Positions 34,415-46,693 of a stretch of DNA of 64,000 nt are shown here, one piece after another. Position 1 is the first letter of the stretch; every line of letters begins with the position of its first letter. The translations under genes and the position numbers were made by a program. Where the stretch lies: NCBI GenBank assembly GCA_025330725.1, contig JAIWND010000005.1, positions 1,240,001-1,304,000 on the forward strand, read 5' to 3'. Source of the DNA: Chlamydoabsidia padenii (lineage: Eukaryota > Mucoromycota > Mucoromycetes > Mucorales > Cunninghamellaceae). The notes below the pieces were generated by a model, which saw nothing but the letters and a program-made list of their open reading frames with translations, did no database searches and had not been told where the DNA came from.

Positions 34415-36344
34415 TTAAGCATCTTGTACATTGCCAAGACCCACCAGACACCAAAAAGAGTAGCTTTTTGTCCGATCATCATCCATACGTATTGAAGAAT
34501 TGGCTTTTCTTGATCCATCCATACTACTGTCCATATCCATATTATCAATATCTTCTTCGTCAATGTCACCAGAGGATACATCCATTCTATCTTCGTCTGA
34601 TTTGTAATTGCAAGTGACCAACAAGGGGAACTAGATATAATGCATAGTGGTTAGTTTCCTTTTTTATCCAGGAGTTTTTTTACTTGCCTTGAATTCACCC
34701 ATTTTATCAGGAATGACTTCGACAATCACACTGGTATAGTTATTCCGTTTTTCATGGATACCACTAGATGCTGATCGACCTGATTTTGACTTGTTGTTTC
34801 CAAGGGGATACATTTCATCATCATATTCAATGGTGTCATTATAGGCATTGACAGTAAAATGAGGTGAGAGGATGGTGACCCGACCGTTGACAGGTTGTTG
34901 AGGAGGAGTACGTTCATCATCGATTTCATTAAAAGAAGGTTCCTGTTGTTGTTTTCGTAGTAATCGATTCGCAGGTGGAGGTGTGGCCAAAGTGACACTG
35001 ACTTCTTCATATAATGGATTGGTGAACTTCAGAGCAAATTGAGTAGCAATACCGACTTTTAATCCTAAAGAAGATTGTTGTTGTTGTTGTGAGGATATCT
35101 TTGTGATGGTGATAGTGGGAATATAATTCATGGCAACCAATTTGATTTTAAATCGAGTGGCCTGGGCTTTTTGTTCAGGTTTGATGAGGATATGACGACA
35201 AGTACGACATCGTTTGGAGCGTTTAATACAAAGATGGATTCGTTGAGGGTGTATTTGATCCATTTGATAAGATTGATCGTAAAGTTGAGTATAGCGTTGT
35301 TTTAAAGTAGATATACGATCCATGTCACGTAAACTAACGAGAGAATCCAAAGCATCGGGTTCCTTGTCAGGTACTTGTACACTAGGTTCATATGTCGTAA
35401 TATCATCCAATCGACCTTGATTTTGATGATGATGATGATGGTGATGATGATCGTAAGAGAGGCCACCACTGCCCATCATTTTGTTGAAGGCCCCTGAACT
35501 CGAGAAGGATAAGAAGCTGCTGGGTAAAGAAGGTGTGTTGACACGCAAATGTTTTTCAAAGTGTTCCTTCAAGTGATCGAATTCTTGTACGTCGGGTAGA
35601 GCATCTTCATTCTTTTGTAATTGTACTATATATTGTATATAGAATGGTGTTAGTACTTGATCATTTTCATTTAAAATCAACACTTACGAGCCAGGCTGGT
35701 GGGTTTTTCAAAAGTCATTCCAATTTCTTGAGAGTTCCAACGACACACATTACAAGCCAAAAAATAAGGACCAGCATTAGCAAGAGAAGAAGACGTGGTT
35801 TCTTGAGACGCCATGACCGCCAAAGTGTTATGACAAATAGGGCACTGGAAGCAATTACGAGCACACCGATTCTTTTCACTTTTGACACTAGCTGTAGGCA
35901 CCTAGTGGTAATAGAAGAAAAAAAAGAATTAGTATAAAGTAAATGTACTGTTTTTTTTATTATTATTGAATTTACCTCGAAAAGACAGTTGGGACAGTAA
36001 TAGGAGATGATTTCATCTTGGACACAAGAAGGACACCTGATTTCATGACAGTCTTCACAAAAGTAGAGTCGTGATAATGGATATAAAAAGTTGGAAGCGT
36101 CGCGTGATAAGAGATGTCGTCCGGTGTTGAATGCAATATTTTCATCTAATCGATCAAGTTGTGTAGAGTTGGATGGTGAGAGGAGAAGTGAAGGCGGAGA
36201 TGAGAGTGAGAGACTACTGTTGGCTTCGTCCGGATGATCCTTGTTTAATCGCGACGAATCATGAGTACTTGGTTTGAGATCAGGACAGTCGCAATGGTAA
36301 TGCACAAAAGGTAGTGAAGAAGTATCAGTGGATTCAAATGTCAT
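34415..36344 (-). CDS. DCTN4: Dynactin subunit p62 (DCTN4)
   Basis: Four exons (36344-35976, 35901-35688, 35625-34688, 34630-34415) give 578 aa. The N-terminal half has the Cys-rich zinc module of p62: YFCEDCHEIRCPSCV, YYCPNC, CPICHNTL and CNVCRWNS. LCIKRSKRCRTCRHILIKPE in the middle is the conserved second Cys pair region. The C-terminal half is beta-rich. A poly-His run (about 35418-35440) and small Gln runs are species-type insertions. p62 sits at the pointed end of the dynactin Arp1 filament and supports dynein cargo binding. The third intron begins with GC rather than GT (AAG then GCAAGT at 34687). Confidence 0.92.
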
Positions 36345-36484
36345 GAATGAAAGGAAGAATTAAGTAGGAAGAAGAGAGAAAGAGAGAGAGAAAGAGAGAG
36401 ACAAAAAGACAGAGAAGATAAAAAAGTAAAATCTTTATTTGTAAACCCCGCCCTAAGGCAGGAAATGTTTAACCACTAATCTTA
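36345..36484. promoter_or_regulatory. Dynactin p62 promoter with recurrent element
   Basis: A 140-bp gap. It contains a GA repeat (36370-36400) and TGTAAACCCCGCCC (36440-36453), i.e. GGGCGGGGTTTACA on the coding strand, about 97 bp before the dynactin ATG. Confidence 0.45.
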
Positions 36485-38413
36485 TCAATCAAATAAACTA
36501 GACATCCACTATAGTAAAAGAATAAGAAGATTAGTTAGCACTGATAGAATGTCAACTTGTTAATATTTCCTGTTTCTTTTTTCTCTTTACCTTAATCCGT
36601 TGAGTATAAGCAGGCATGTTTTGATCAGACAGCGCCACAACTGCTTCTGCAAAGGCCACCAATGACTGTTCCAGATACAAGATGGGTAAAAAAGTAGTTC
36701 GCATAATGTTAGATCGTTGGATATAGGATTGATTTTGATTTGATAGTTGCTGATCCATGATGGACACCACATGAATTGTAATATCCACCAATAAAGAAGC
36801 AAGGGCGTCTATGGATCGGTGATGTCTTGACACCAGCATTTGAAAGGCGACCAATACACGAGTCATATTGTTCAAGAGTTGTAAAAGTCGAAGATCCGTA
36901 CGCCGAGAGGTACTAGTTGATAAATGTTGTTGCTGTCCCTTCAATTGTTGCATTTCTTTACATGTCCATTGTGCAAATAGAATCACCAGCGGTTTACAAT
37001 AATCCATATGTTCCAAATCCAAGCTAGTACGCCCAGCTAATTCAGTGGCTGACACCATTAATTCCAATCCACATACTGTACATTCCATCATCTTATTAAG
37101 AGAAAGAAAGAAGAGAATATGAGTGATTTTGTGTCTTGTGTATCGAGATTATCTTCTTCTTACCTTTTCTGTAAATCCCACCTTTGTTATTTCTTCGGAT
37201 AATTCATGTTGTAGGCCAATACATAGATGTTCGAGTTGTTGTTTTGTTGTATTCCATAAATCTTGATCTACTTGCCATCCCATTTCATGCCAAGACTGAC
37301 TTTTTGATGTCAGTTCTGTCCCAAGGAGTTCAATACCATCGTCCAGTATCGATTGAATAGAATGGATATCGTATAATAAGTCATCGGTTCTTGGTATAGA
37401 GTCCAATTGATACATTATTTCATGTCCCTATTGGTCCATCCCCCCCCCAAAAAAAAGGAAATCATTTTCAGTAAAGTCATTCATCCTTTGTTTCTTCTTA
37501 CCTTGATATAAGCCATCATTTCATATACATAATTCTCCAATACCGCCCAATCAAGGAATAAAGTCTATAATGCAGAATAAAGAAGGGTTATGTCAGTATA
37601 TTCTCTTTTATGGCGTCTGTCTTACCTGTATTCTGTTAGTTGGATCCAAACCCAGCCATTGTCTGATCAGAGTCGAGAAAAGTACCAGATCGGATGTAAG
37701 GATCGCCATATAGTGTTGTTGTGATAAGTTAGATTCTGTATTTGATGTTGATCGGAGTCGATGGGCGATGTGGTGGATGTCGAGTGCTAATTGTTTTGTA
37801 TCTACAGTAGGGTCGCGTTTGGCTGCGACTGGTGTTTGCTGAGTTTGTAAAAGGAGCCATTGGTCCAAGCGAGCTTTGGTGCTATTGGTGAGATTGAAGA
37901 ATGATTGTTGCTTTTTAGTGGTATCGTGCTGTTGTTGTGATCCGAGTTCGGTTTCATTGCATAGTGGTGGACTGGCTGTCATTACTGGTGATGGGTAAGT
38001 TGTATCAAATGATCGTGGTGTAGATCGAAACATGGTGGATGATCCAGTGCTACAAGTCCGCAAGATTTTACGATCCCTCGTATCCATTCCTACTTGTCGT
38101 TTTCGTTTGTGTGGTTGATTGCCAGTGATCGATCGTTTCCATAAGGGTGCTAAGAATAACATAAACACGTCATGTTAAAAAGATATATCAAAAGGTGTTT
38201 TAAAGAATGTTGTTACCTGAATAGAGTGTGCATCTTGAAGGTTTTCGTGAAGTTTGCTTTGATACAATAGGCCCCGTCTTGTGATGTCGTACCAGTATGT
38301 CTTCTACAAATAAACCCAAGTTAATACCTGTCGTCAATGTGTTTAAAAGTGTACCCACCTAACATTCCAAGTATAGATTCCACACAAGCATTCCAGTGAT
38401 TGGTTTCCGCCAT
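36485..38413 (-). CDS. Unknown protein, 505 aa, mostly helical
   Basis: Seven exons (38413-38359, 38303-38217, 38149-37626, 37564-37502, 37427-37164, 37091-36591, 36508-36485) join without any frame break, which supports a real gene. It starts MAETNHWNACVESILGML. A basic segment (WKRSITGNQPHKRKRQ) near residue 50 could be a nuclear signal. Two long helical regions rich in Leu, Gln and His follow, with no membrane segment. MECTVCGLEL in the C-terminal part has a single C-x2-C. The last exon codes only WMSSLFD. I do not recognise the family. Confidence 0.8.
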
Positions 38414-38491
38414 TAAAAGTAATCTAAAAGAGCAAAAGAAAGAAGGGAGAGATTGTTTTTTTCAAAAGGAGCCTCTTTTATTTTTACCAAA

Positions 38492-38504
38492 TTACAACCC
38501 CGAC
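38492..38504 (+). promoter_or_regulatory. Recurrent promoter element (unknown gene)
   Basis: TTACAACCCCGAC; on the coding strand of the 36485-38413 gene GTCGGGGTTGTAA, 79-91 bp before its ATG, in the 109-bp gap to the lipase gene. Confidence 0.35.
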
Positions 38505-38522
38505 ATGACTAACTAACTAAAC

Positions 38523-40080
38523 CTAATGTGGCCTCTTACCAAGAGGATTCCCATGTAAAGCCTTCAAAGCCTGCCACACCATGGATCCAAAGACAGATGG
38601 AGCATGACGTTGGAAAATAGAAGCAGATGTAGTGATTGATGAGCAGCCTGATTGTAAAGGTTTATTGTTGAATCGATCTTCGAGGAATAAGACGGCATTA
38701 GGAGCACCAAATATAGCATAAGTGGAATGAGCAAATCCAGGAGCCTTAACAAGTTGAATATTGGCACCACCATCACACCAATTTGACACCATTTCTTTCA
38801 AGGGTGGGAAAGGTACCTAGATCAAACAAAAGACAGGTTAATAATGATGATATTAATATATACAGTATAAAAAGGGACTTTACCAGCATATCAGATTGAG
38901 TATGATATATTAACAAAGGAATCGTTGGCACATCCATCCGACCCATAACATTTTCTTCAAGCACCTTATCCAATAGTGGGTGATTAGCAAAATCACGCCG
39001 AGTCAAAAAGCGATCCAAGTCTTGCCAAACATATTTCATCAACAAATGAGTGCTACACATCTTGTTCATCTTTTCATACGCCTTATGTTTATCCACCTTG
39101 ATGATCGACTTTATATAATCCGCCAAATCACGATGTTGATTGCTAAAGCCTTGATAGAATAACATGACCATGCTTGTCGAGAATGATCGATGTCGAATAT
39201 GATTGATTGTTGCATTTGGCGAAACTACTACTCCACCCAATACTGCACCGATTATGTTGTTGCCGAGTTCAGGGGCATAGCTTGGTAAGAGTTGAGTTGC
39301 CCAGCCGACAGGAATTGATCCACCAGAGTAGCCCCACATTTGTACTTTTGCCAAGGGATCCATGAAACCACTGGAGAGGACCGCTCGGATACCGTCCAAG
39401 GTCGCTTTGCCGGCTAATGCACCAATCCCAAATGCCGCTTGGGGTCCTTCGTAATCGGGGACACTGACACACCAGCCTCGTCGGAAGAGACTGACCAATA
39501 ATAGAGGTTCGGCTTGTATAAAGTAATCGCTCGAAGTGGAGCCCGTTTGCAAGTTATACGAAGGTGCACAATCTATCGTCGTACTATCTTCTGCAATTTG
39601 ATAGGATACTTTTCGATACAGAGTCGTAAAACAAAAAACAAAAAAAGGAGAAGGAGAAGTGAATCGTTTGGTAATTTTCGTCCATTTATTAGTTTCATCC
39701 TACCTAGTTTTGTGAGATCAGCATTATAAGGTATCAGTAAAGTAGTCACCGTAGCAATAGGAGCACCAAGTCCATCGGTTGTTCTGTACAAGAATTGATA
39801 AATGTATTCAAGGTCTTGTGGGAAAGCGGAAAGAGCAGAAAAGGAACGATGGGAGAGCGCCCGACTTTTAAGCAGGGTTCCTGGTTTTTCATTTTCAAAT
39901 CCCGCTGACGGGATATAAAATTCATCTTCAGAAGGCGGTGGGATTTTATCGTAGCGTGCATGAACACTCGTCCATACCAAACAGAAAACCAGTAAACTTG
40001 ACACTAATCGAACTATATGTTGTTTCTGAAATGATTGTGTTAGTTTTTGACAGGCATCAATATGGAATATGCATTACCAT
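38523..40080 (-). CDS. Secreted lipase, LIP family, copy 1
   Basis: Four exons (40080-40078, 40025-39704, 39608-38884, 38816-38523) give 447 aa. The first coding exon is the ATG alone: ATG is followed at once by GTAATG, and exon 2 opens with KQHIVRLVSSLLVFCLVWTS, a good signal peptide ending near VHA. A TATA box (about 40137-40146) lies 60 bp upstream, supporting this start. The alpha/beta hydrolase core has the nucleophile elbow VQMWGYSGGSIPVGWA, an aspartate in IYHTQSDMLVP and a histidine in APGFAHSTYAIFG. The family is the Candida-type secretory lipases, which cleave triglycerides outside the cell. Copy 2 lies directly upstream, so this is a tandem duplicate. Confidence 0.92.
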
Positions 40081-40661
40081 GTCAGGGAGGAGGTTATTTG
40101 AGAGCAGTTTAAGCCAGAAAGAGTGGAGCGGATGTTTATATACAAAAAAGTTGAAGAAGAATCTCGCATGACATTCCTTATATGCATTCTTAAGAATAAT
40201 CATGATACTGTTGGGCAGAATATAAAGTAATGCACAAAGTTACATACAAGGTAAAGAATGACAAAGAAGAATAGAAAATAGTCGGGATTTTAAATCAAGT
40301 TCCGACAGCATAAACGGTCATTTTTCCACTATTAAACATTGTACTCTTTTTCCCCGTTTCTTATTATGTAAAGATAGAAGCTTGAATACAGATATTACAG
40401 AATTCCTTGTAGTCATATATGTTGATCTTGTCCCAATACACATGTAGTCCACAAAAGGGTCAACAAAAAGAAAAGAGCTTCCCTCCTACCACCCCCAATC
40501 AACATTTCCCAGTGACATTAGTATGCTGTAATTCCGTCAAGACAGATAATCATAAAAATATAGAATACATTTTTTATTAATAGCAAAAGGACTTGAAACA
40601 ACTATATGTCTAAAATTATTAAAATAACTAAATACAACCTTAATGATGAATGGCAAATCAT
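40081..40661. promoter_or_regulatory. Promoter of lipase 1 / 3' flank of lipase 2
   Basis: It holds the TATA-like TTTATATACAAAA (about 40135-40147) and GTCGGGATTTTAAAT (40281-40295), here 200 bp from the lipase 1 ATG and opposite in orientation to most promoters in the window. No gene. Confidence 0.5.
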
Positions 40662-42120
40662 TCACCGAGGACCAAGTGCAAGACCAAGTAAAGCCTTCAA
40701 ATCATCCCATAACATCTTGCCAAATACAGCCCTAGCACCAGGATCCATAAGAGAGGAAATAGTGCGGCGAGAAGAGCAACCATCACGAAGAGGGACACCA
40801 TTAAAACGATCTTGTAGATAAATGATAGCATTGGCCGTACCAGTGACAAAGAGAACTAGACAAGGTAAAGAAAAAAAAAAAAAAAAGATTATTAATCCAA
40901 GCTATTTTTCCTATCCTCCGCCTACTTTACCACCATGCCCAGAGAGAGTATCCTCCACAAACTGAATTCTTGCCCCTTTTTCGCACCAATGAGTATACAA
41001 ATCCACAGCAGGAGCAAAAGGCACAGCCAGATCATACCTAGCATGATACATATAGAGAGGAATCGTCGGCGTATCCCTCCTTCCCATCACATTATCCTCC
41101 AACGCCTTTCTAGCAATCGGGGCATTCCTGTAATCGTGAAGAGCAATATACGAGTCAATATTGTCAAAGGCGTGATGAAGCAAGAGACCGGTGAGACATA
41201 ATTCCTTTGCCTTGTAAAACGCTTCCTTCTTGTCGGGACGAAGGATGGTGTCAATATAAGCAGCGAGATCCGGATTGGCGTGGGTGAGACCAATGATACC
41301 AGAAATGGCGATCCCGGCGTAAGGTGTCCTGTTGACCGAGTTGAGTGTGGCGTTCAGATTGACGGGCGTACCCCCCATGGCCGCCCCGACAATTTTGAGT
41401 TCGGGCGCATACGAATAGTGTAATTGGACAGCCCACCCCGTAGCAAGAGCACCACCGGAATAACCCCACAGTTGTGTTTCCGCCTGAGGATCGATCTTTG
41501 TCTGTGTCGTACTGGCCAACACGGCACGAATTGAATCCAGTAAGGCTTGACCGGCAATCACCCCACATCCAAAGGCGGCTCGAGATCCTTCGTAATCGGG
41601 TGTGCTGACGTACCATCCGCGATCAAGAAGTGTGTCGATAAATAAAAGTTCTGCTTGCGTGAGGAATCCTTTCAAGCCATATCCCGTTCGAAGCGCACGA
41701 GAGGGCATACAATCAAGAGAGGGGGTATCGATCATGGCTTGATAAGATAATAGTCGAGACGTATTTGCATTAAAGGGTACCAAGAGTGTCGTCAATGTCG
41801 AATCAGGTTGGCCAAGATCATTTGTCGTTCGATATAGGATTTGGTAGACATTTTTTAAATTGTGAGGAATAGGAGAAAAAGCAGCAAGTGAATTCCGTGG
41901 GAGCGGCCTTAGACGTAATATAGCCCCTGGTTTCTGATTTTCAAATCCGATAGGCGGCGCTAGAAAATCGTCTTTTGTGTGAGGAACAGCATGAATGCAA
42001 GTGATATAGACACAGGCCATTACCACCAGGATGAAATAATAGTATACCTGTATTATATGTAACAGGTAAAGAATAAGAATACTGGAGGGGTGGAGGGTTC
42101 GTATGGTCTAATCTTACCAT
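40662..42120 (-). CDS. Secreted lipase, LIP family, copy 2
   Basis: Three exons (42120-42118, 42047-40931, 40855-40662) give 437 aa. As in copy 1, exon 1 is only ATG followed by GTAAGA; exon 2 begins VYYYFILVVMACVYITCIHA, a signal peptide. The core motifs are TQLWGYSGGALATGWA (catalytic Ser), YHARYDLAVPFAPA (Asp) and LSGHGVLFVTG (His, across the last intron). Conserved blocks shared with copy 1 include GFENxKPG near the N-terminus, STPDYEGxxAAFG and NVMGRxDxPTIPL. Copy 1 has one intron more. A TATA-like TATAAAAAC lies about 65-70 bp upstream. Confidence 0.92.
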
Positions 42121-43078
42121 TCAAGAACGTTTTGGAAGCGAGTGCCAAAAAAAAAAAAAGGTTGACATCCGGAAAAGAACTGTTTTTATACTAAAACATT
42201 TCTATACTTCTCGGATTCCTTTTAGATGAGATCAGTCCGAACATTTGTTTATTTCTGCTTTATGGGATTCAAGTAATTTATGCATTCCATAGGTGAGTTC
42301 AAGTCCCGATCCACATAGTGGGAAAACCAGCACCATTCTCAAATCTAAATGGGTTAGGGTTGGTTGCTAAATATATTTTGTGGGCCGACATGACATTTAG
42401 TTAACCGATCTATTCATCTAGCTGGCCGATAGGGTGAGCTATAGTATTCAATCCATGGCGAACCAACATGCGAGTATTTCACATGATTGTATTTTATTTT
42501 AGTAAGCTTTATGTCTAAAGGAGAAAGTCTAGGGAGGGAAAAGATTAGACACCTCTACTTCTTCCTATTCAGTGACATGATGACTTTATCACTTTTGATT
42601 GGAAACACTCGTCATCTTGCTTTGATGATCTGTGACATGAGTTTTTAGTTTTTATTAGATTGATCATGCACATTTGATATGGATGAGCTAATATAGCTTT
42701 TGGTGGCCACAGTGCTTTTTAAAATAATATCTGCATTAACTGCGGAATCTGAATATACAAGGACTGTCCGAATTTAAACTGCAGAGGCATTAATAATAAT
42801 ACAAAAGGATAAAAAGAAGATGTGTCTTTATGGCATTTGGAATCATCAGATCATTGATTAAACTATATAAAGTGATAAACAAGAGGCTTTATTTTTATAT
42901 TATTCAACTTAAAAGTGAAGGGGGGCAATAGATAGGTATAAATAAACAATATATATTGATTGATATAGGGCTAATATAAGTATAAGTAAAATGGATGGTA
43001 GATAATACTAAGATATGATATGATATACAAAAGGTTAAAGGAGGTGGATATAAAAAAAGAATGATACAAAATGTGTAA
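42121..43078. other. 0.96-kb intergenic region upstream of lipase 2
   Basis: Lipase 2 promoter: TATA-like element about 42183-42191 and TTCAAGTCCCGAT (42298-42310), a variant of the recurrent element 178 bp from the ATG. Beyond about 42350 the sequence is AT-rich with no coding features; the last 150 bp are the 3' flank of the next gene. Confidence 0.6.
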
Positions 43079-45331
43079 TCAAAGTCTACCAAATGTTACA
43101 TCGGCATGAATCACAGATAAGGTCTTCATGTAATCATCATTAGATTGTTCTAAATAAGACCTTAGTACGAATGGATCTACATGTGCCATGTTGTCACTTG
43201 ATTTATCTAGTGCTTGTTTAGACGATTCGGGCATGGTAGACAATGGTGGGTGGTATACCTGAAGGTATAAAAAAAAAAAAAAAAAAAAAAAAAGAAGAAG
43301 CTGTTAGCCATCCATGGCAATCCGGGTCAGTACTTACTTTATCGACGGAAAGAGTGGATGGGGAGTTAGTGCTTTTGGATCTTGAGACTTTTCTTCCTAA
43401 AGATGTCCAAAGTTTTCCCGACTTTGTAGACTTGCAAGGTTGTTCCATATCAAATGAAGCCAAACTATTCTATTAACCATAAAAGAGAGAAATATTAAAC
43501 AAAGGTGCCTACATATATGATGATCCATACTTACATCTACACTGTTTCTATTTCTAGCAAGTGGCCGTTTGGGTGTGTCAACATGATCATATGGTTTCTT
43601 GTTCGTGTACTTTTTACCGATGGATTGATGAATATCTACAGAGGATGAGGCAGGCATTAATGCATTGGCTGTACATAAAACATCAATAGGTGGCATCATG
43701 TTGTCAATTGTAGAGTCTTGTCGCATCTGGATCGAGTTGGTTAGCTTGTTGGTATGGTGCCATAGATCTTCAGTCATGTTTTTATGCTTGCGACCAGGTA
43801 AGTGTTGTAACAGAGATCGCTTTATCGGTTTCTTTAGAGTCCAGCTTGATGGAAGACCTAGTGGTAAAAGAGAGTCAGTCAATCAGTCGTTTTCCATTCA
43901 ATGAGTTAAACTTACTAGACAAGGCAGCGATGGGACTAGATTGATTCGATTGTCTTTCAATCCATGACGCTAAACCACTATCAGCATGAATGCAATGTTG
44001 TAAGGCTTTACCTATAAGAGTCATATAAACCAAATCAGTATCATCTCTTTCTCCCCACCCTTTTTTTTCTTTTCTTTTCTTTACCATAAGCAGTTATTCT
44101 TTCAACTGGTCCTGTCATCTTCATAGTGTGGTATAAAGTCAAATGTTTGTGTTCAGGGCCATCTCTATAGCTGAGAGTCAAGCAATCGGTTCGTTTCGGT
44201 GGTCGTACGGGTTCCAATTGTTCCTGCTGATTCACCCTGTCGAGTTCTTGTTGTTCTTGAATCTTTTGTAAACGTAGTTCCTCGGCCCTGAATTCCAACA
44301 AATCCGAAAGACCTTCGCTGCCATATGGTTTTTCTTCAAAGATCGCCTGGAAGGTTCGCAAAGAGGTCAAGATATCATCCCCTGTTTCGTCCTGCCATGA
44401 TACTTCATAAGAGTCCTTGTTGTAATATTGTTGGTCAATATTTTGTTGCAGATGATTTTTGTTGTTATTTGATGTGGCCTTGATATGTTCACGATAGATG
44501 CTGTCCAGTTCAGAATAAGTGGGTCGAGGAAGGTGTCGTTCATAAGATACGCTGCTTGGTTTCTTGCGTAGCACAAATGATCCATTTCGTGTCACTGTTG
44601 GTCTAGGCGTTGCTGGTTGCTCGGTTGAAGTGATGGAGGTGGGTGATTGTGATAAAGTGGGACAAGTATCCTCGTTAAAAGTCGCAGTTGTTGTTGTTAT
44701 TGTTGTTGGTAATGTGTTACAAGAAGGTTCAGTTGAGATGAGTTTCTTCCTTGTTCCAAATCGTCGTCTTTGTCGCTGGCATTTGTAACAAGGACAGTCA
44801 GAGGTGCCTTGACAAGAAACCCCGCCTTGAGTGGAAGTCGTATTCGGTTTTGAAGGTGCCACAATGGAGGAGAGATATGAATCACTGGTAGGAATGGTGT
44901 TAATTCTATAAAAGATAATAAAGTAAATGAGTTGATAAAATAAAATAAATCCTACTTGTTACATACTTGTTTTGTTTATTTTGCATCAACAGTGACGTAA
45001 AATCATCCTTGTCACCAAAAGAGGAGAACCCAAGTTGTGGAATATGTTCAGGAGGTACATTGCCCACATCACCTTTTATCGATTCATCAGACGCAGGCAT
45101 CTGCAAATTCACTATCAAAACAACTCATATTGTATAAATCTGTTGTTGTCTGACCTACCTACATATACATATTTATACACCCACCACCAGTATACTTACG
45201 TTTAACACGGTTTTCAAAGTGGAGCTTTTGGACCCATTCTAAAAATATAAATCAAGTTAATACAAGGTATAAAAACCTGCTTCCTTTAACTTACTATCTG
45301 TCAGGACATCAAGGCTAGTCTTTCCAGACAT
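43079..45331 (-). CDS. Unknown, largely disordered protein
   Basis: At least nine exons. The proposed start is ATG 45331 (MSGKTSLDVLTD), joined through small exons to KWVQKLHFENRVKLNLQ, then MPASDESIKGDVGNVPPEHI. A Ser/Thr-rich region follows with a basic Cys knot-like stretch (CPCYKCQRQRRRFGTRKK). A conserved-looking block (LTSLRTFQAIFEEKPYGSEG) comes next, then a Gln/Glu coiled-coil-like stretch and basic segments. It ends VIHADVTFGRL. The frame is also open upstream of the chosen ATG back to an AG at about 45374, so an earlier exon is possible. No family recognised; intron junctions near the 3' half were placed by eye. Confidence 0.65.
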
Positions 45332-46277
45332 TTGAGTGACAATGTTGTTTGAGGAATTAGTCAGTGTGTCCCACTATGTTCGTTGTAAAGAATAGATGTG
45401 AGTTGTCGTTGTCGTTGTCGTTGTTGTTGTAAATAACAAAAAAGTATAGGGCCGAATGAGTGAGTGCAACTATAGAATACAGAGATGAATGGGAAAGAGA
45501 AGGGGAAAAAAAGCAAAAAAAGCAAAAAAGCAAAATTTAACCAACCTGAAAGTTCAGGTCACACAAAGCCAATTTCAATACCCGCTCTCGCTTTAATCTT
45601 CTGCTGCTAAATCACAATAGACAATGTAAGCATATGTAAAAAGTCCAACTGACCTTTTTATATCATAATAAAAGGTTACTGAATGTAGTCAAAAGGCCAT
45701 ATTCAATGTGCAGCATGCCTTTCAAAGGAATGTGACCTAATTAAGATCAAGATCTGGGTAAAATAATGCTTTATTTATAATATCAACTACTATATACTAT
45801 TCTAATGGGATCTACAAGGAGAAGAAATCACAGATTCAGACTATAAGGAAGAATCTCAAAGATAAAACATGTCTTACCTTTCACCCCTTGTGTAATCAAC
45901 TTGCCCCATCAAGCATTAACCTATCGCCGATGTTGGTTCCACATCCATCCAAAAGTGTACATCTTGTACAAAGCATTGGCCACATCGTAAAGCACCCCGT
46001 AGATCGTCGTCCACACCACACCAATTCTATTTCAGAAGGGTTTTTTTTTATTTTAAACCCTACCAATACGATGAAAGGTGTTGATACTATGAGGTGGTTA
46101 GTATATATTGTCACTACCTACCTTTTTCGCCCTGTCAAGGAGAATCCAGGTCTTCAAGTATGGGCCACCATGGGTTGAATCATGACCTTGTTTAAGTAAT
46201 GTGTGTCATTTTGCATCAGATGGTCCAAAGTCTTTAATTAATAGGAATATGGCGTGAGTAATGGAAGAAAGAAGAAG

Positions 46278-46351
<74 letters not shown>

Positions 46352-46693
46352 AATTGTGAGCCTTTTGGAAAAAAAGGGGGGAGGCGGTGATTGAAATTAT
46401 AAAGCAGACTTTCAAAGGGAAACAAAATACCTCCCCTCCAGTCAAGATGGGAGAGACAAATGCAGATTCTTTTAATGGTAATCATATTCTGAGTCTATTT
46501 CTGTAAAATGAACAATTCAATTCCGGAATGCCAGGGGTGGGGGTCAGTTACAGTTACCCGCCGGCGGTTAAACGTTTTTTACTGTCCAATGAAATCATTT
46601 TTATCGCAGACTTAAAAAAATTTTCAATGGTCTCCCACCTTCCTTTCTCCCCTTCTTCTATTTACTTTTTCTAATAAAAAAAAAACTTACACC
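45332..46693. other. 1.4-kb intergenic region with A68 tract
   Basis: The first part is the promoter of the disordered-protein gene (GTT/GTC repeats 45395-45432; TTTCAATACCCGCTC at 45573-45587). The block 45880-46180 has coding-like composition on both strands but no intact gene. An A68 homopolymer lies at 46282-46349. The final 150 bp are the IDH1 promoter (ACCCGCCGGCGGTTAAACG near 46556-46574; TTTCAATGG near 46623). Confidence 0.6.
46282..46349. repeat. A68 homopolymer
   Basis: Sixty-eight consecutive A, the longest run in the window, preceded by a GAA-rich stretch. The true length is uncertain because homopolymers of this size are error-prone in sequencing. Confidence 0.85.

Noticed and set aside
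39892..39907. TTTTCAAATCCCGC inside lipase 1 (and a near copy at about 41935 in lipase 2)
   Set aside because: Both encode the conserved Gly-Phe-Glu-Asn of the lipase family on the minus strand, so the match to the promoter word is a coding coincidence and was not counted.
46206..46485. Poly-Phe frames across the A68 tract
   Set aside because: Translation of a homopolymer only.
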